Origin: JAZDFC01 sp043808235
GTDB taxonomy: Bacteria > Bacteroidota > Ignavibacteria > Ignavibacteriales > Melioribacteraceae
Assembly: GCA_043808235.1 (NCBI GenBank)
Contig: JAZDFC010000062.1
Location: 1 to 39,899, forward strand
DNA: 39,899 nucleotides
Direction: 5' to 3'
Shown here: one piece after another, positions 32,742 to 39,899 of the stretch
Numbering within the stretch: position 1 is the stretch's first letter
Layout: each line of letters begins with the position of its first letter
Translations under genes and position numbers: made by a program
The notes under the pieces: model-generated
Told to the model about the DNA's origin: nothing
Seen by the model: the letters and a program-made list of their open reading frames with translations, nothing else
Databases searched by the model: none

Positions 32742-34433
32742 CTATTCAAATCTGAACCAATCGAAATCGGCGAATCTACTTTGTTCATTCTCATATGTAG
32801 TTGTCGTAAATATTCCGACTTTGGCTCCAACCCATCTCCCTTCCCGTACGATAAATTCTTTTCCAATTAGATGAAAAGTTTTTCCATCTATGCTGTAACT
32901 GAATGAACATAAAACTCTTGGAATAATTTCTCCATCATCTTCAGGTTTTACATCCACGCGCAAATATAAAAGAGGATTATCAACTTCAACATATTCTAAC
33001 TCTACCTCACTGTTTCCTTTGTCTGCATTTTTACATATGGAATGCGATACTTTAAATCCGGTTTCGGTTTTTATTAATCCCAAATACCCATAGTCCATTC
33101 CAAAGACTATTAAACCAGCTTTATCGTCAACCAACTTAGTATTTAACACAACTTTAGTTGTTGTTGTAAACCGGGGAGCGGGAAATTTTTGTACCAGCAA
33201 AGAAGCAACATCATAAAGATTTCCACTTTCTCCTGGCAAAGGTTGCGAGTAAAATCTTAACCATCCTTTATTCTCACTGAGAGAAATCCATTCCGGTTTG
33301 TAATTAGCCTGCCATTGCCATTGAAGTCCAAGTTCACCGGAATCAAATTCATCATTTGTTGACGGAACACAAACCGGGTAAATTTTCCCAACATCCGGTT
33401 TTTGGTATGTACTAACCGGTTCGCCAATCCCATTGTTATCGTAATCAATTCCCATTACCGGCCAATCATTTTCCCATCTCATTGGTTGAAGATGTACTAT
33501 TCTTCCATAAGCATATCTATCTTGGAAATGAATGAACCAATCTTCACCGGTTTGGGTATCAACCCATCCGCCCTGATGCGGTCCATTAATTTTTGTGCTG
33601 CCCTGTTCAAGTACAATTCTGTCTTCATAAGGCCCATAAATGTTTTTTGATCTGAGAACAACCTGCCAACCAGGTTTTACACCGCCTGCCGGCGCAAAAA
33701 TATAATAGTATCCATTTCTTTTATAGAATTTCGGACCTTCAATAGTAGGATGTATCAATGAATCGCAATAAACGTTTACACCATCATCAAATATTTGTGT
33801 GCCTTCGGAATTCATTTTATTGATTGTTAGAATATGTTTTATTCCGGAGCGGCTTCTTGCCCATGCATGAACAAGATATACATTGCCGTCATCATCCCAC
33901 AGTGGACAAGTATCAATCCATCCTTTTGCCTTATGAATTAATTTTAACGGCTCCCACGGTCCGGCTGGATTTTTTGTCTTCGTCATGAAAATTCCATAAT
34001 CCGGATCGCCAAAATAAATATAAAATTCGCCGTCTTGATACCGTAGGCTTGGCGCCCAAATTCCACAACCATGTCCCGGTTTACTGAATTCTTCGATTGG
34101 ATATTGAATTGCCGCATGACCGATTATTTCCCAATTTACTAAATCTTTTGAATGAAGAATCGGTAATCCCGGAAAGTTTGAAAAGCTGGATGACGTAAGA
34201 TAGAAATCATCGCCAACTCTAATTACGTCGGGATCCGAGTAATCTGCATAAAGTATTGGATTCTTATAAGTATCATTGCCATTATCCGGTATCCAAACAG
34301 CACCTTGAGATTTCAATTTATGAATATCATCTAAAAAGTTTGTTTGCGCGTTAACAGAATTGTTTAAAAATAATAATACCGTAATGGAAATAATCGTCAA
34401 TCGATGAATATTAACGAATAGTGATCGAGCCAT
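32742..34433 (-). CDS. Secreted GH43-family glycoside hydrolase (beta-xylosidase/arabinofuranosidase type)
   Basis: 563 residues. A signal peptide (about 1-29, RLTIISITVLLFL then NNSVNA) precedes a five-bladed beta-propeller GH43 catalytic domain (about 55-345) with catalytic base D67 (YSDPDVI), modulating D174 (GWIDTCPLWDDDG) and acid E232 (TIEGPKFY), all present. A C-terminal concanavalin-like beta-sandwich (about 360-563; DEFDSGELGLQWQW ... RFADFDWFRFE) is typical of the larger GH43 proteins acting on xylan or arabinan side chains. There is no type IX sorting domain, so it is probably periplasmic or released otherwise. Convergent with gmhA, 50 bases away. The exact substrate cannot be assigned. 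Confidence 0.92.
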   Translation of the reverse strand: MARSLFVNIHRLTIISITVLLFLNNSVNAQTNFLDDIHKLKSQGAVWIPDNGNDTYKNPILYADYSDPDVIRVGDDFYLTSSSFSNFPGLPILHSKDLVNWEIIGHAAIQYPIEEFSKPGHGCGIWAPSLRYQDGEFYIYFGDPDYGIFMTKTKNPAGPWEPLKLIHKAKGWIDTCPLWDDDGNVYLVHAWARSRSGIKHILTINKMNSEGTQIFDDGVNVYCDSLIHPTIEGPKFYKRNGYYYIFAPAGGVKPGWQVVLRSKNIYGPYEDRIVLEQGSTKINGPHQGGWVDTQTGEDWFIHFQDRYAYGRIVHLQPMRWENDWPVMGIDYDNNGIGEPVSTYQKPDVGKIYPVCVPSTNDEFDSGELGLQWQWQANYKPEWISLSENKGWLRFYSQPLPGESGNLYDVASLLVQKFPAPRFTTTTKVVLNTKLVDDKAGLIVFGMDYGYLGLIKTETGFKVSHSICKNADKGNSEVELEYVEVDNPLLYLRVDVKPEDDGEIIPRVLCSFSYSIDGKTFHLIGKEFIVREGRWVGAKVGIFTTTTYENEQSRFADFDWFRFE

Positions 34434-34466
34434 AATTTATCTTCAGAAAATTTATGACTTAAAAAT

Positions 34467-34497
34467 AAAAAACCCGGATTAAAAACCCGGGTTTTTT
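34467..34497 (-). terminator. Rho-independent terminator after the subtilase gene
   Basis: An 11-bp stem (AAAAAACCCGG / CCGGGTTTTTT) with a 9-base loop. On the minus strand the stem is followed by a T-run, 64 bases after the subtilase stop codon. The A/T-flanked stem could also work in the other orientation, but no plus-strand gene ends here. Confidence 0.85.
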
Positions 34498-34561
34498 CTA
34501 ATATTATATCTCTCCAATTCCCGCATCCACATCGCGAGAAACCGTGAGGGTTTACAAAATA

Positions 34562-37500
34562 TTATTTCATTAAAATTAATTTTTTCGATTGAATAAAACT
34601 ACCTGCAACCAATTTATAAATATATATTCCGCTTGATAATTGCGATCCATCGAATTTTACCTCGTAAGTTCCGGCAGGTTTTTCTTCATTTACCAAGGCT
34701 GCAACTTCCCTTCCCAGAATATCGTAAATCTTTAAATTAACTTTACTGATCACTGGCAACTGAAAACTGATTACTGTCGTTGGATTGAACGGATTGGGGT
34801 AATTCTGAAACAACGCGAATTCAGTTGGAATTTCTTTTTCATCTTTTATCCCCACATAAACTTCAGTAGCAAATCCTCTTACCTCCGACCATTCTCCGCT
34901 GCCGTGAACGTTCCGTGCGCACACACGCCAGAAATGAACAGTTTCATATTGAAGATTAGCTACTTCTTTTGTTGTTGCAGTTAGATTGGAATCATTAAAA
35001 ACAACATTAGTAAAATTTATATCGGTCGCTATTTGAAGCCAGTAATTTGAAGCGCCGGTAACAGAAACCCACTCGAATGTTGGATTAACTGAAATATTCC
35101 CGCTGTTATTGTGAGGGCTCAATAATTCAGGCACAGCAGGCAATCCAAACGGTGCGTTTGATACAACCCATGTGGGGCTCTTTTTCAGTATTCCCGGATT
35201 GATATTTCCCGATGCATCATTAACTTCAAATCCCGAACCCTCGTCAAAGGTAAAGTTAGCAACTAATCCACTTGGACTGCCGGAAATTTTCTTAAACATA
35301 TTATCCATAATTTGCTGATCCGTTCGTGCAGTATTCCATATACGCAATTCATCAATTATGCCGTCCGAGAACTCATCACCGCCTGAATAATTAACTCCGA
35401 TGAAAAGCGGCGAATTAAACTGCTGTGTATCGGGTATATCCTCGGCATACGGTTCCTCTTTTATCTTTTCACCATTTACAAAGAACTTTACTTTATTCTG
35501 TGATTTATCATAACTAACCGCTACATGGTACCATCTATTGGTCTGGAAATTATAAGCTGCTTCTTTGTATGAATAAATTAAGCTAAATCCTAATCCAATC
35601 GGTTGGTAAATGGAAAATGCCCATCCCCAGTCAATATCAGCTATATAAAATTCTGCAATCGGGAAGTATCCTTGCGAAAAATTATTGATAAATATCCATG
35701 CTTCGATTGTGACTTTATCGTTGCTTTCAATCTCCCCAATTTTTGAATGTCCGGGTATTTGAATGTAATCTTCAAGACCATCATATTTAACAGCATATCC
35801 TGCTTCAGTAGGATTACTGCCTGTGGTAAAAGTCCAGATCTCGGACCAGTCTCCAACACCGGAACTTGTTGTACAATTTACCCGCCAATAATATTGTGTA
35901 TTCGGGAGAAGTCCCACAACATCAATGTAATTATTTGATATGGCATCTTGATCAAATACTGTAGAAACGAAATCGAGCGTCGATGATATTTGAACTCTGT
36001 ATTGGGAAGCGCCAGGGAACTCGTTCCAAACAAGATTAGGCGCAAATGATATTTCGTTTAATCCATTTTCCGGTGAGGATAGCTCTACTCTCCTTAGCGG
36101 TGCAGAAATAATGATTGATACAATTTGGGGGCCGTTGATTAATTCGTGCTTGGAATTAATTCTAATGGTATACGTTCCATCTAATGGGTTTTCAATTACT
36201 ATTTGTTCGACATTATCCCTGAAATTATCTCCGTGCGATGCTGCTGCTTCGGGGTGTGCGGGATCAAGTCTCCATGGAGAGTAAGTTGTTTTAGTCGGAC
36301 CGATAATCCGCATATCGAGATCGTTCATAAGCATTATATCTGTTGGGTCTAGAGATGGCGCCGAACTTATTCCGGGCGGATCAATCCAGCAGATTGTAGC
36401 TTTAATATATTCTGTTTGATTACAAATAACCGGAATTTCAAAAGTTTCATTGCTATTTAATGGATACTCCAATAGTATGTAACGCTGATCGTCCTCGGAA
36501 TTTTTCGTCATAAAATTGGCCGCGCTGGCGGTATTCATCAATCCCCATCCAAACATATAATCGGGACCGGGATTCGGACCGGCTTCGTCTGCTGTGTGAA
36601 TTACAGTGGCTTTAATAGTAGAAGAACGAAGTTTAACACCGGGGTGTAAATTTTCTTGATGTTCGAGTAACAGAGCGACTGATCCCGAAACACTGGGCGC
36701 TGCCATCGATGTGCCCGAAAAATTATCATACGATTGATCTGTGGCAGCTGTTGAAGAAAACATATACGCTCCGTTTGCTACTATATCCGGTTTTATACGC
36801 CCGTCGTCAGTTGGTCCCCAGCAGCTTCCCCAATCTTCATATGTCATCATTAACACATCTGCCGGATTCCAATATCCACCAGGTAAATCCCATACGCCTC
36901 CAACTGTTAATATATTTTTGGGGACACCATCTTGCCCGATACAATCAAATCCCGTATCTCCACCATCGAGTGGCCGCGGATCCGAAACAAGCACTTTTCC
37001 CGAGTCTGTGAATTCCCAATGTGATATTGAAGTATTTAGTGGACCCTCACCCCTATCATTGCCTGCTGATTTTACAATTAAATGATATGGTGCATTCCAC
37101 GCGATTGTGTCCCACTGTGCTGATTGATGAGTATAAAATCCAAAAGTATAATCCTCTTCAGTGCTGATTGTAGATTTCCCGAACCAGAACCAGTGAGCAC
37201 CGCTACCTTCGTCAAATAAGTCCCAGCCGGTTATTTCTCCGTATGAATGATTAGAAATAGGGAGTCCGTTTGCTGCTGCATTTGCCATCTCTGCAAAATT
37301 ATCATTCCAATCGTATGCATCCAAACTTGCTTCGTTTGCCATACCGTGAGCATCAGGATTTAATCCTTTGGCAATCATAGTACCTGCGACATGTGTTGCG
37401 TGGTCAACATTTTCTTCAGGGATGTCTTTTTGCGTTACCCTCCCAATTAATTCGCGATGAGTAGTTCTCGTTCCGCCGCCATCCCAAATACCAAGTAAAA

Positions 37501-37846
37501 CATCTTTGCCGGTGAGAGAAAGCCCCGATATTCCCCCCGGCCAAACTTTATCGGTAGATATTGTATAAGCCGAGTAGATATTATTTGTGTGGTAATACTT
37601 CGGTATTCCGTTTTCAAATTTTTGTAATTCGAGCGCTCTTCCATCGGGATAAGTAATTCGAATTGGAATACCCAACTTATTTGCCAGGGCTTCTGCTTCA
37701 ATGCGGTCTTTCTGCCATTTAAGCGATTTTGTTTCCGCAAACTTCTGAAGGAAAGTTCTTTGTTGCTGATTAGTAGTCTGCGCGTATAAATTGTGAACCG
37801 ATAATATTACAATTAATACTAAGAGAGCAGAAAAATATTTTTTCAT
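34562..37846 (-). CDS. Secreted subtilisin-like serine protease with LamG-like domain and type IX sorting domain
   Basis: 1094 residues. Signal peptide 1-22 (LIVILSVHNLYA). The S8 peptidase domain (about 105-460) has D122 in a variant WDGGG block, H149 in DHATHVAGT, Asn near 262 in VKSAGN and S380 in GTSMAAPS, so the triad is complete. After a small beta domain (about 465-585) come a fibronectin-III-like domain (about 590-685; YRVQISSTLDF, TQYYWRVN), a LamG/concanavalin-like domain (about 690-890; DKVTIEAWIF, RWYHVAVSYD), a second FnIII-like domain (about 910-1005), and the C-terminal sorting domain (about 1012-1094; NYPNPFNPTT, YDILGREVA, SGIYIYKLVAG). The last directs export through the type IX system and surface attachment or release. 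ATG has AAGGAAGGTGAT upstream. Probably degrades extracellular protein. Confidence 0.94.
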   Translation of the reverse strand: MKKYFSALLVLIVILSVHNLYAQTTNQQQRTFLQKFAETKSLKWQKDRIEAEALANKLGIPIRITYPDGRALELQKFENGIPKYYHTNNIYSAYTISTDKVWPGGISGLSLTGKDVLLGIWDGGGTRTTHRELIGRVTQKDIPEENVDHATHVAGTMIAKGLNPDAHGMANEASLDAYDWNDNFAEMANAAANGLPISNHSYGEITGWDLFDEGSGAHWFWFGKSTISTEEDYTFGFYTHQSAQWDTIAWNAPYHLIVKSAGNDRGEGPLNTSISHWEFTDSGKVLVSDPRPLDGGDTGFDCIGQDGVPKNILTVGGVWDLPGGYWNPADVLMMTYEDWGSCWGPTDDGRIKPDIVANGAYMFSSTAATDQSYDNFSGTSMAAPSVSGSVALLLEHQENLHPGVKLRSSTIKATVIHTADEAGPNPGPDYMFGWGLMNTASAANFMTKNSEDDQRYILLEYPLNSNETFEIPVICNQTEYIKATICWIDPPGISSAPSLDPTDIMLMNDLDMRIIGPTKTTYSPWRLDPAHPEAAASHGDNFRDNVEQIVIENPLDGTYTIRINSKHELINGPQIVSIIISAPLRRVELSSPENGLNEISFAPNLVWNEFPGASQYRVQISSTLDFVSTVFDQDAISNNYIDVVGLLPNTQYYWRVNCTTSSGVGDWSEIWTFTTGSNPTEAGYAVKYDGLEDYIQIPGHSKIGEIESNDKVTIEAWIFINNFSQGYFPIAEFYIADIDWGWAFSIYQPIGLGFSLIYSYKEAAYNFQTNRWYHVAVSYDKSQNKVKFFVNGEKIKEEPYAEDIPDTQQFNSPLFIGVNYSGGDEFSDGIIDELRIWNTARTDQQIMDNMFKKISGSPSGLVANFTFDEGSGFEVNDASGNINPGILKKSPTWVVSNAPFGLPAVPELLSPHNNSGNISVNPTFEWVSVTGASNYWLQIATDINFTNVVFNDSNLTATTKEVANLQYETVHFWRVCARNVHGSGEWSEVRGFATEVYVGIKDEKEIPTEFALFQNYPNPFNPTTVISFQLPVISKVNLKIYDILGREVAALVNEEKPAGTYEVKFDGSQLSSGIYIYKLVAGSFIQSKKLILMK

Positions 37847-37883
37847 ATCACCTTCCTTTATTTTTTACAAAAACTAAAACTTA

Positions 37884-39287
37884 CTATTTGAGAAAAATCA
37901 ACTTCTTTGTTTGAGAAAAACTTCCGGCTGTTAAGTTATAAAAATAAATTCCGCTCGGCAATGATTTAGCGTCGAATGTAACTTCATAATATCCCGCCGG
38001 TTTAACTTCATCAACCAATGTTGCGACTTCTCTTCCCAACACATCATATATCTCTAACGTTACATGTTGTAGAGACGCCATATATGGCGTCTCTACGGAG
38101 GCTATGGTAAATTTAATTTTGGTTGTGGGATTGAATGGATTGGGATAATTCTGATACAATTCAAATGTTCCCGGCTTCATTAAATCATCTTCAATCCCAA
38201 CCGTTGCGCCAGGCTGAGTTATTGCAATAGTTTGAACTGCGGTTCCGCCAATTGTTATTGTTACATGCGCTGTTCGTTCGTTGGGAGTTGTGTTTGGTTC
38301 AGCCGTAATTGTTATTTCCGCATCGCCTGTTCCGGATGTGGGATCAATAGTTAACCAAGGCTGATCTGATTCCGCCGTCCAACTTAAAACTGTCTTCACT
38401 TGAAATTTGATCGTGCCTCCGCTCGAACCGGCGGAGTTTATTGTGTCGGTTGGAATATATGTTTCGCAAAGCAACTTGGGTAGAAAATCCAATTCATGTA
38501 CATCCCCATGAGTATCCATAAATCTTAATCCGAAATCAATCGGGTAGGAAGATTCCAAATCATTTATATTGGATTTACCTGTCAATGAATCTGTGTGAAA
38601 AATATATGATTTCCCGATACCGGCAGGCCCCAAATCACCTCCGCCCCCAATATCGAGAAAATACCATCCGTTTGTTGTTGGAAAACTCCCGGTAAGACTG
38701 TCACTAAGACTGCTTTGAATCAGTACTTCCTCCATACTCATATTAGAATATGTAAACCATTGCGGATCATTTCTAATAGCTGTTATCTGGTAAGGTTTCA
38801 AACTCAAATCAACATCGTCTTCGATGTAAATATTAAAGTAACTACTATTTATTCCATTTCCATTTCCCTGCGATCGTAGAACGGTCTTCAATAATGTAGT
38901 TTTATCTTCAATTATATACTCTAGCGCATTGTAATAATATTTACCGCCATTTTTCGCTTCATGAAAATATTCGTATGGGATGCATATAATGTTATAATTG
39001 AGTGTGTCTATTACCGAAGAATTTATATTCCTCAAGTCGACATAATTAATGTCCTTTAGCCTATTTCCGCTTTCAACAACTATAAAATATTTATGTGCCC
39101 ACGTTGAATTAACAATCCAATCCTGTCCGTTCCAAACTGCTGCACCGTTAAAATTAGTATCACCTGTGGTTTTATAGATTGTACCATATCCTTCTGTGCG
39201 TACTTCAATTGTAATTGGCTGGGCAGCGCAATCTGCAAATAAATAGAGATTTACAAGTAGTGCATAGATCAAAATAATTTTTTTCAT
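37884..39287 (-). CDS. Secreted protein with BACON-like domain and type IX sorting domain
   Basis: About 467 residues from the ATG at 39287, chosen over the ATG at 39299 because it gives a typical signal peptide (MKKIILIYALLVNLYLFADCAA) and the upstream one overlaps the previous stop without a ribosome binding site. The first 290 residues are not recognised. Residues about 292-365 resemble a BACON/Ig-like domain (AGSSGGTIKFQV, LSWTAESDQPWLTIDPTSGTG, ITAEPNTTPNERTAHVTI). The C-terminal 85 residues are a type IX sorting domain (NYPNPFNPTT, YDVLGREVATLV, SGIYFYNLTAGSF). Inside that domain ten codons (VETPYMASLQ) are encoded by a 28-bp palindromic repeat. Function of the N-terminal part is unknown. 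Confidence 0.85.
   Translation of the reverse strand: MKKIILIYALLVNLYLFADCAAQPITIEVRTEGYGTIYKTTGDTNFNGAAVWNGQDWIVNSTWAHKYFIVVESGNRLKDINYVDLRNINSSVIDTLNYNIICIPYEYFHEAKNGGKYYYNALEYIIEDKTTLLKTVLRSQGNGNGINSSYFNIYIEDDVDLSLKPYQITAIRNDPQWFTYSNMSMEEVLIQSSLSDSLTGSFPTTNGWYFLDIGGGGDLGPAGIGKSYIFHTDSLTGKSNINDLESSYPIDFGLRFMDTHGDVHELDFLPKLLCETYIPTDTINSAGSSGGTIKFQVKTVLSWTAESDQPWLTIDPTSGTGDAEITITAEPNTTPNERTAHVTITIGGTAVQTIAITQPGATVGIEDDLMKPGTFELYQNYPNPFNPTTKIKFTIASVETPYMASLQHVTLEIYDVLGREVATLVDEVKPAGYYEVTFDAKSLPSGIYFYNLTAGSFSQTKKLIFLK
38021..38162. repeat. 142-bp repeat, copy 1 (sorting-domain coding)
   Basis: Aligns without gaps to 39436-39577 with 11 mismatches in 142 bases (about 92% by my count). Both copies encode the same part of a type IX sorting domain on the minus strand. 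The middle part, including the palindrome, is identical. Recent duplication or gene conversion between neighbouring sorting domains would explain it. Confidence 0.85.
38069..38096. repeat. 28-bp perfect palindrome inside coding sequence, copy 1
   Basis: Half-site GTAGAGACGCCATA followed directly by its reverse complement, so all 28 bases are palindromic. It is read in frame on the minus strand as VETPYMASL within the sorting domain of the gene at 37884-39287. Its sequence resembles the palindromic GTAGAGACG-type repeats of some other bacterial genomes. An identical copy lies at 39484-39511. Confidence 0.95.
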
Positions 39288-39435
39288 TTTCAAACTCATT
39301 ATTTTAATAATATTAGCTTGATACTTGATTTATAATCTCCAGCTTCCATCCTGCAGAAATAAATTCCCGATGGAAGATTACTTGCGTTCCACTCTCTTTC
39401 ATAACTTCCGGCGGGAAGGTAGTCATTAACGAGCG

Positions 39436-39577
39436 TTGCAACTTCTCTTCCCAACACATCAAATATCTCTAACGTAACATGTTGTAGAGACGCCATATAT
39501 GGCGTCTCTACGGCGGCTATGGAATATTTTATTGTGGTTGTTGGATTGAATGGATTGGGGTAATTCTGATACAGTTC
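39436..39577. repeat. 142-bp repeat, copy 2 (sorting-domain coding)
   Basis: Partner of the repeat at 38021-38162, same orientation, 1415 bases apart. It lies in the sorting-domain part of the gene remnant. Confidence 0.85.
39484..39511. repeat. 28-bp perfect palindrome inside coding sequence, copy 2
   Basis: Identical to 38069-38096. Here too it is in frame, at the equivalent place of the sorting domain (AAVETPYMASLQHV). Confidence 0.95.
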
Positions 39578-39764
39578 GAAAGAAGTGGGTAATTCGTATA
39601 AATTGACTTCGATAATATCCGAGTAAGAGAATGAACCGTCGATGTCAATTTGTTTTAATCGGTATAGAACACGATTAAGATCACGAATAAGAACAAGATT
39701 ATCAGTAAAACTATATTCCTTTGGGGGAGTGTAAATAATTTTGTGTAAATGGTTAAATTAGAAA

Positions 39765-39811
39765 GAGAGGCTAAGCGGAGTGGAGCGTAGCGAAACGGAG
39801 CTTAGCCTCTC
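39765..39811 (+). other. Hairpin in the insertion-sequence leader
   Basis: A perfect 12-bp inverted repeat, GAGAGGCTAAGC (39765-39776) and GCTTAGCCTCTC (39800-39811), with a 23-base interior rich in GGAG/GCG. A flanking pair AATGGTTAAA (39748-39757) and TTTAACCATT (39853-39862) can form a larger outer stem. Such structures near IS ends can limit transposase expression from outside transcripts; that role is inference. Confidence 0.6.
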
Positions 39812-39877
39812 GAAAATCGCGCTTGCATTAGGCGAAAATATTTAACAAATTCTTTAACCATTATAAGGATTTACACA

Positions 39878-39899
39878 ATGGAACTAACCGAAGAAATGA
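39878..39899 (+). CDS. Transposase, IS256-like (first seven codons only)
   Basis: ATG at 39878 preceded by AAGGA ten bases upstream; the frame reads MELTEEM and leaves the window. Assignment rests on the adjacent IS256-like terminal repeat, not on the seven residues. Confidence 0.5.

Larger units (their letters stand above)
39299..39725 (-). pseudogene. 3' remnant of a type IX-secreted protein gene cut by an insertion sequence
   Basis: The minus-strand frame is open from about 39757 to the stop at 39299 and reads KEYSFTDNLVLIRDLN, YRLKQIDIDGSFSYSDIIEV, then a full sorting domain (SFELYQNYPNPFNPTT, FDVLGREVATLV, SGIYFCRMEAG, KLILLK). This is how large type IX cargo proteins end. Upstream of KEYSF the frame runs into the terminal repeat of an IS256-like element and then a TAA (39758-39760). 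No signal peptide or start is present. A Met at 39496 could in principle start a 65-residue product, but it lies inside the sorting domain and would have no use. Confidence 0.8.
39724..39899 (+). mobile_element. Left end of an IS256-family insertion sequence (truncated by the window)
   Basis: From about 39724 the sequence reads GGGAGTGTAAATAATTTTGT and on to GTAAATGG, the terminal repeat style of IS256/mutator elements (GGG..TGTAAA...TTGTGTAAAT). It is followed by an untranslated leader with a large hairpin and a transposase start at 39878. The left flank is protein-coding up to this point, where the reading frame of a secreted protein breaks off, which fits an insertion. The exact first base, the target duplication and the other end cannot be determined here. 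Confidence 0.65.

Noticed and set aside
39299..39496. Stand-alone 65-residue gene starting at Met 39496
   Set aside because: The Met lies inside the palindrome-encoded part of a sorting domain whose frame continues upstream with typical cargo sequence, so it is the end of a disrupted gene.
38069..39511. CRISPR-like repeats
   Set aside because: Only two copies 1.4 kb apart, fully palindromic, and both inside coding sequence of sorting domains.

Overview
The window (about 36-38% GC by eye) looks like chromosomal DNA of a flagellated member of the Ignavibacteria (Bacteroidota/Chlorobi group). The main reasons are secreted proteins ending in the type IX secretion sorting domain in its Ignavibacteria-like form (NYPNPFNPTT ... 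LGREVA ... SGIYFY ... KLIxLK), a flagellin gene with a sigma-28-type promoter, and a Bacteroidota-type geranylgeranylglyceryl phosphate synthase. This placement is inferred from protein style only. No rRNA, tRNA or CRISPR array was seen.

Layout. (1) 1-1000: a short flagellin gene on the minus strand with its own terminator, a sigma-28-like promoter and a leader hairpin carrying GGA in its loop. (2) 1052-28118: one long, tightly packed minus-strand operon of eleven genes for making and assembling a glycan. In transcription order it encodes a VioA-like sugar aminotransferase, a MaoC-type hydratase, a CitE-type C-C lyase, a zinc-ribbon methyltransferase, a WbqC-family protein, a second divergent DegT-like aminotransferase, a NeuD/PglD-like acyltransferase, a 4982-residue polypeptide with about fifteen glycan-assembly domains, GpsA, a 1276-residue fusion (nucleotidyltransferase, CDP-glycerol-type glycerophosphotransferase, divergent GT-A-like region, GT2, TPR), and a GT2-TPR protein. 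The last gene ends 163 bases upstream of the flagellin start. (3) 28119-28432: non-coding, with a candidate promoter and a perfect 16-bp palindrome. (4) 28433-30655: an unrecognised two-membrane-segment coiled-coil protein and a small Cys-rich protein. (5) 30739-32691, plus strand: GGGP synthase, a small basic protein overlapping a PIN-domain toxin, and GmhA. (6) 32742-39725, minus strand: a secreted GH43 glycosidase, a secreted subtilase with a type IX sorting domain, another type IX-sorted protein, and the 3' remnant of a third. (7) From about 39724: the left end of an IS256-like insertion sequence that appears to have cut that third gene.

How the parts may work together. The first seven genes look like a supply line for an N-acylated 4-amino-4,6-dideoxy sugar, resembling in logic the anthrose pathway and the modified viosamine on Pseudomonas syringae flagellin: the aminotransferase makes the amine, hydratase and lyase handle a CoA acyl group, an acyltransferase joins them, and methyltransferases may cap. 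The giant protein then looks like a single-chain assembly line with GT2, GT4, methyltransferase, WbsX-type and two glycerophosphotransferase domains. GpsA and the nucleotidyltransferase domain next door could supply an activated alditol phosphate. The short, Ser/Thr-rich flagellin at the end of the cluster is one plausible acceptor. A secreted polysaccharide or capsule is the main alternative, although no Wza/Wzx/Wzy or ABC export gene lies in the window. The glycan product and acceptor are inferences; the domain content is read from sequence.
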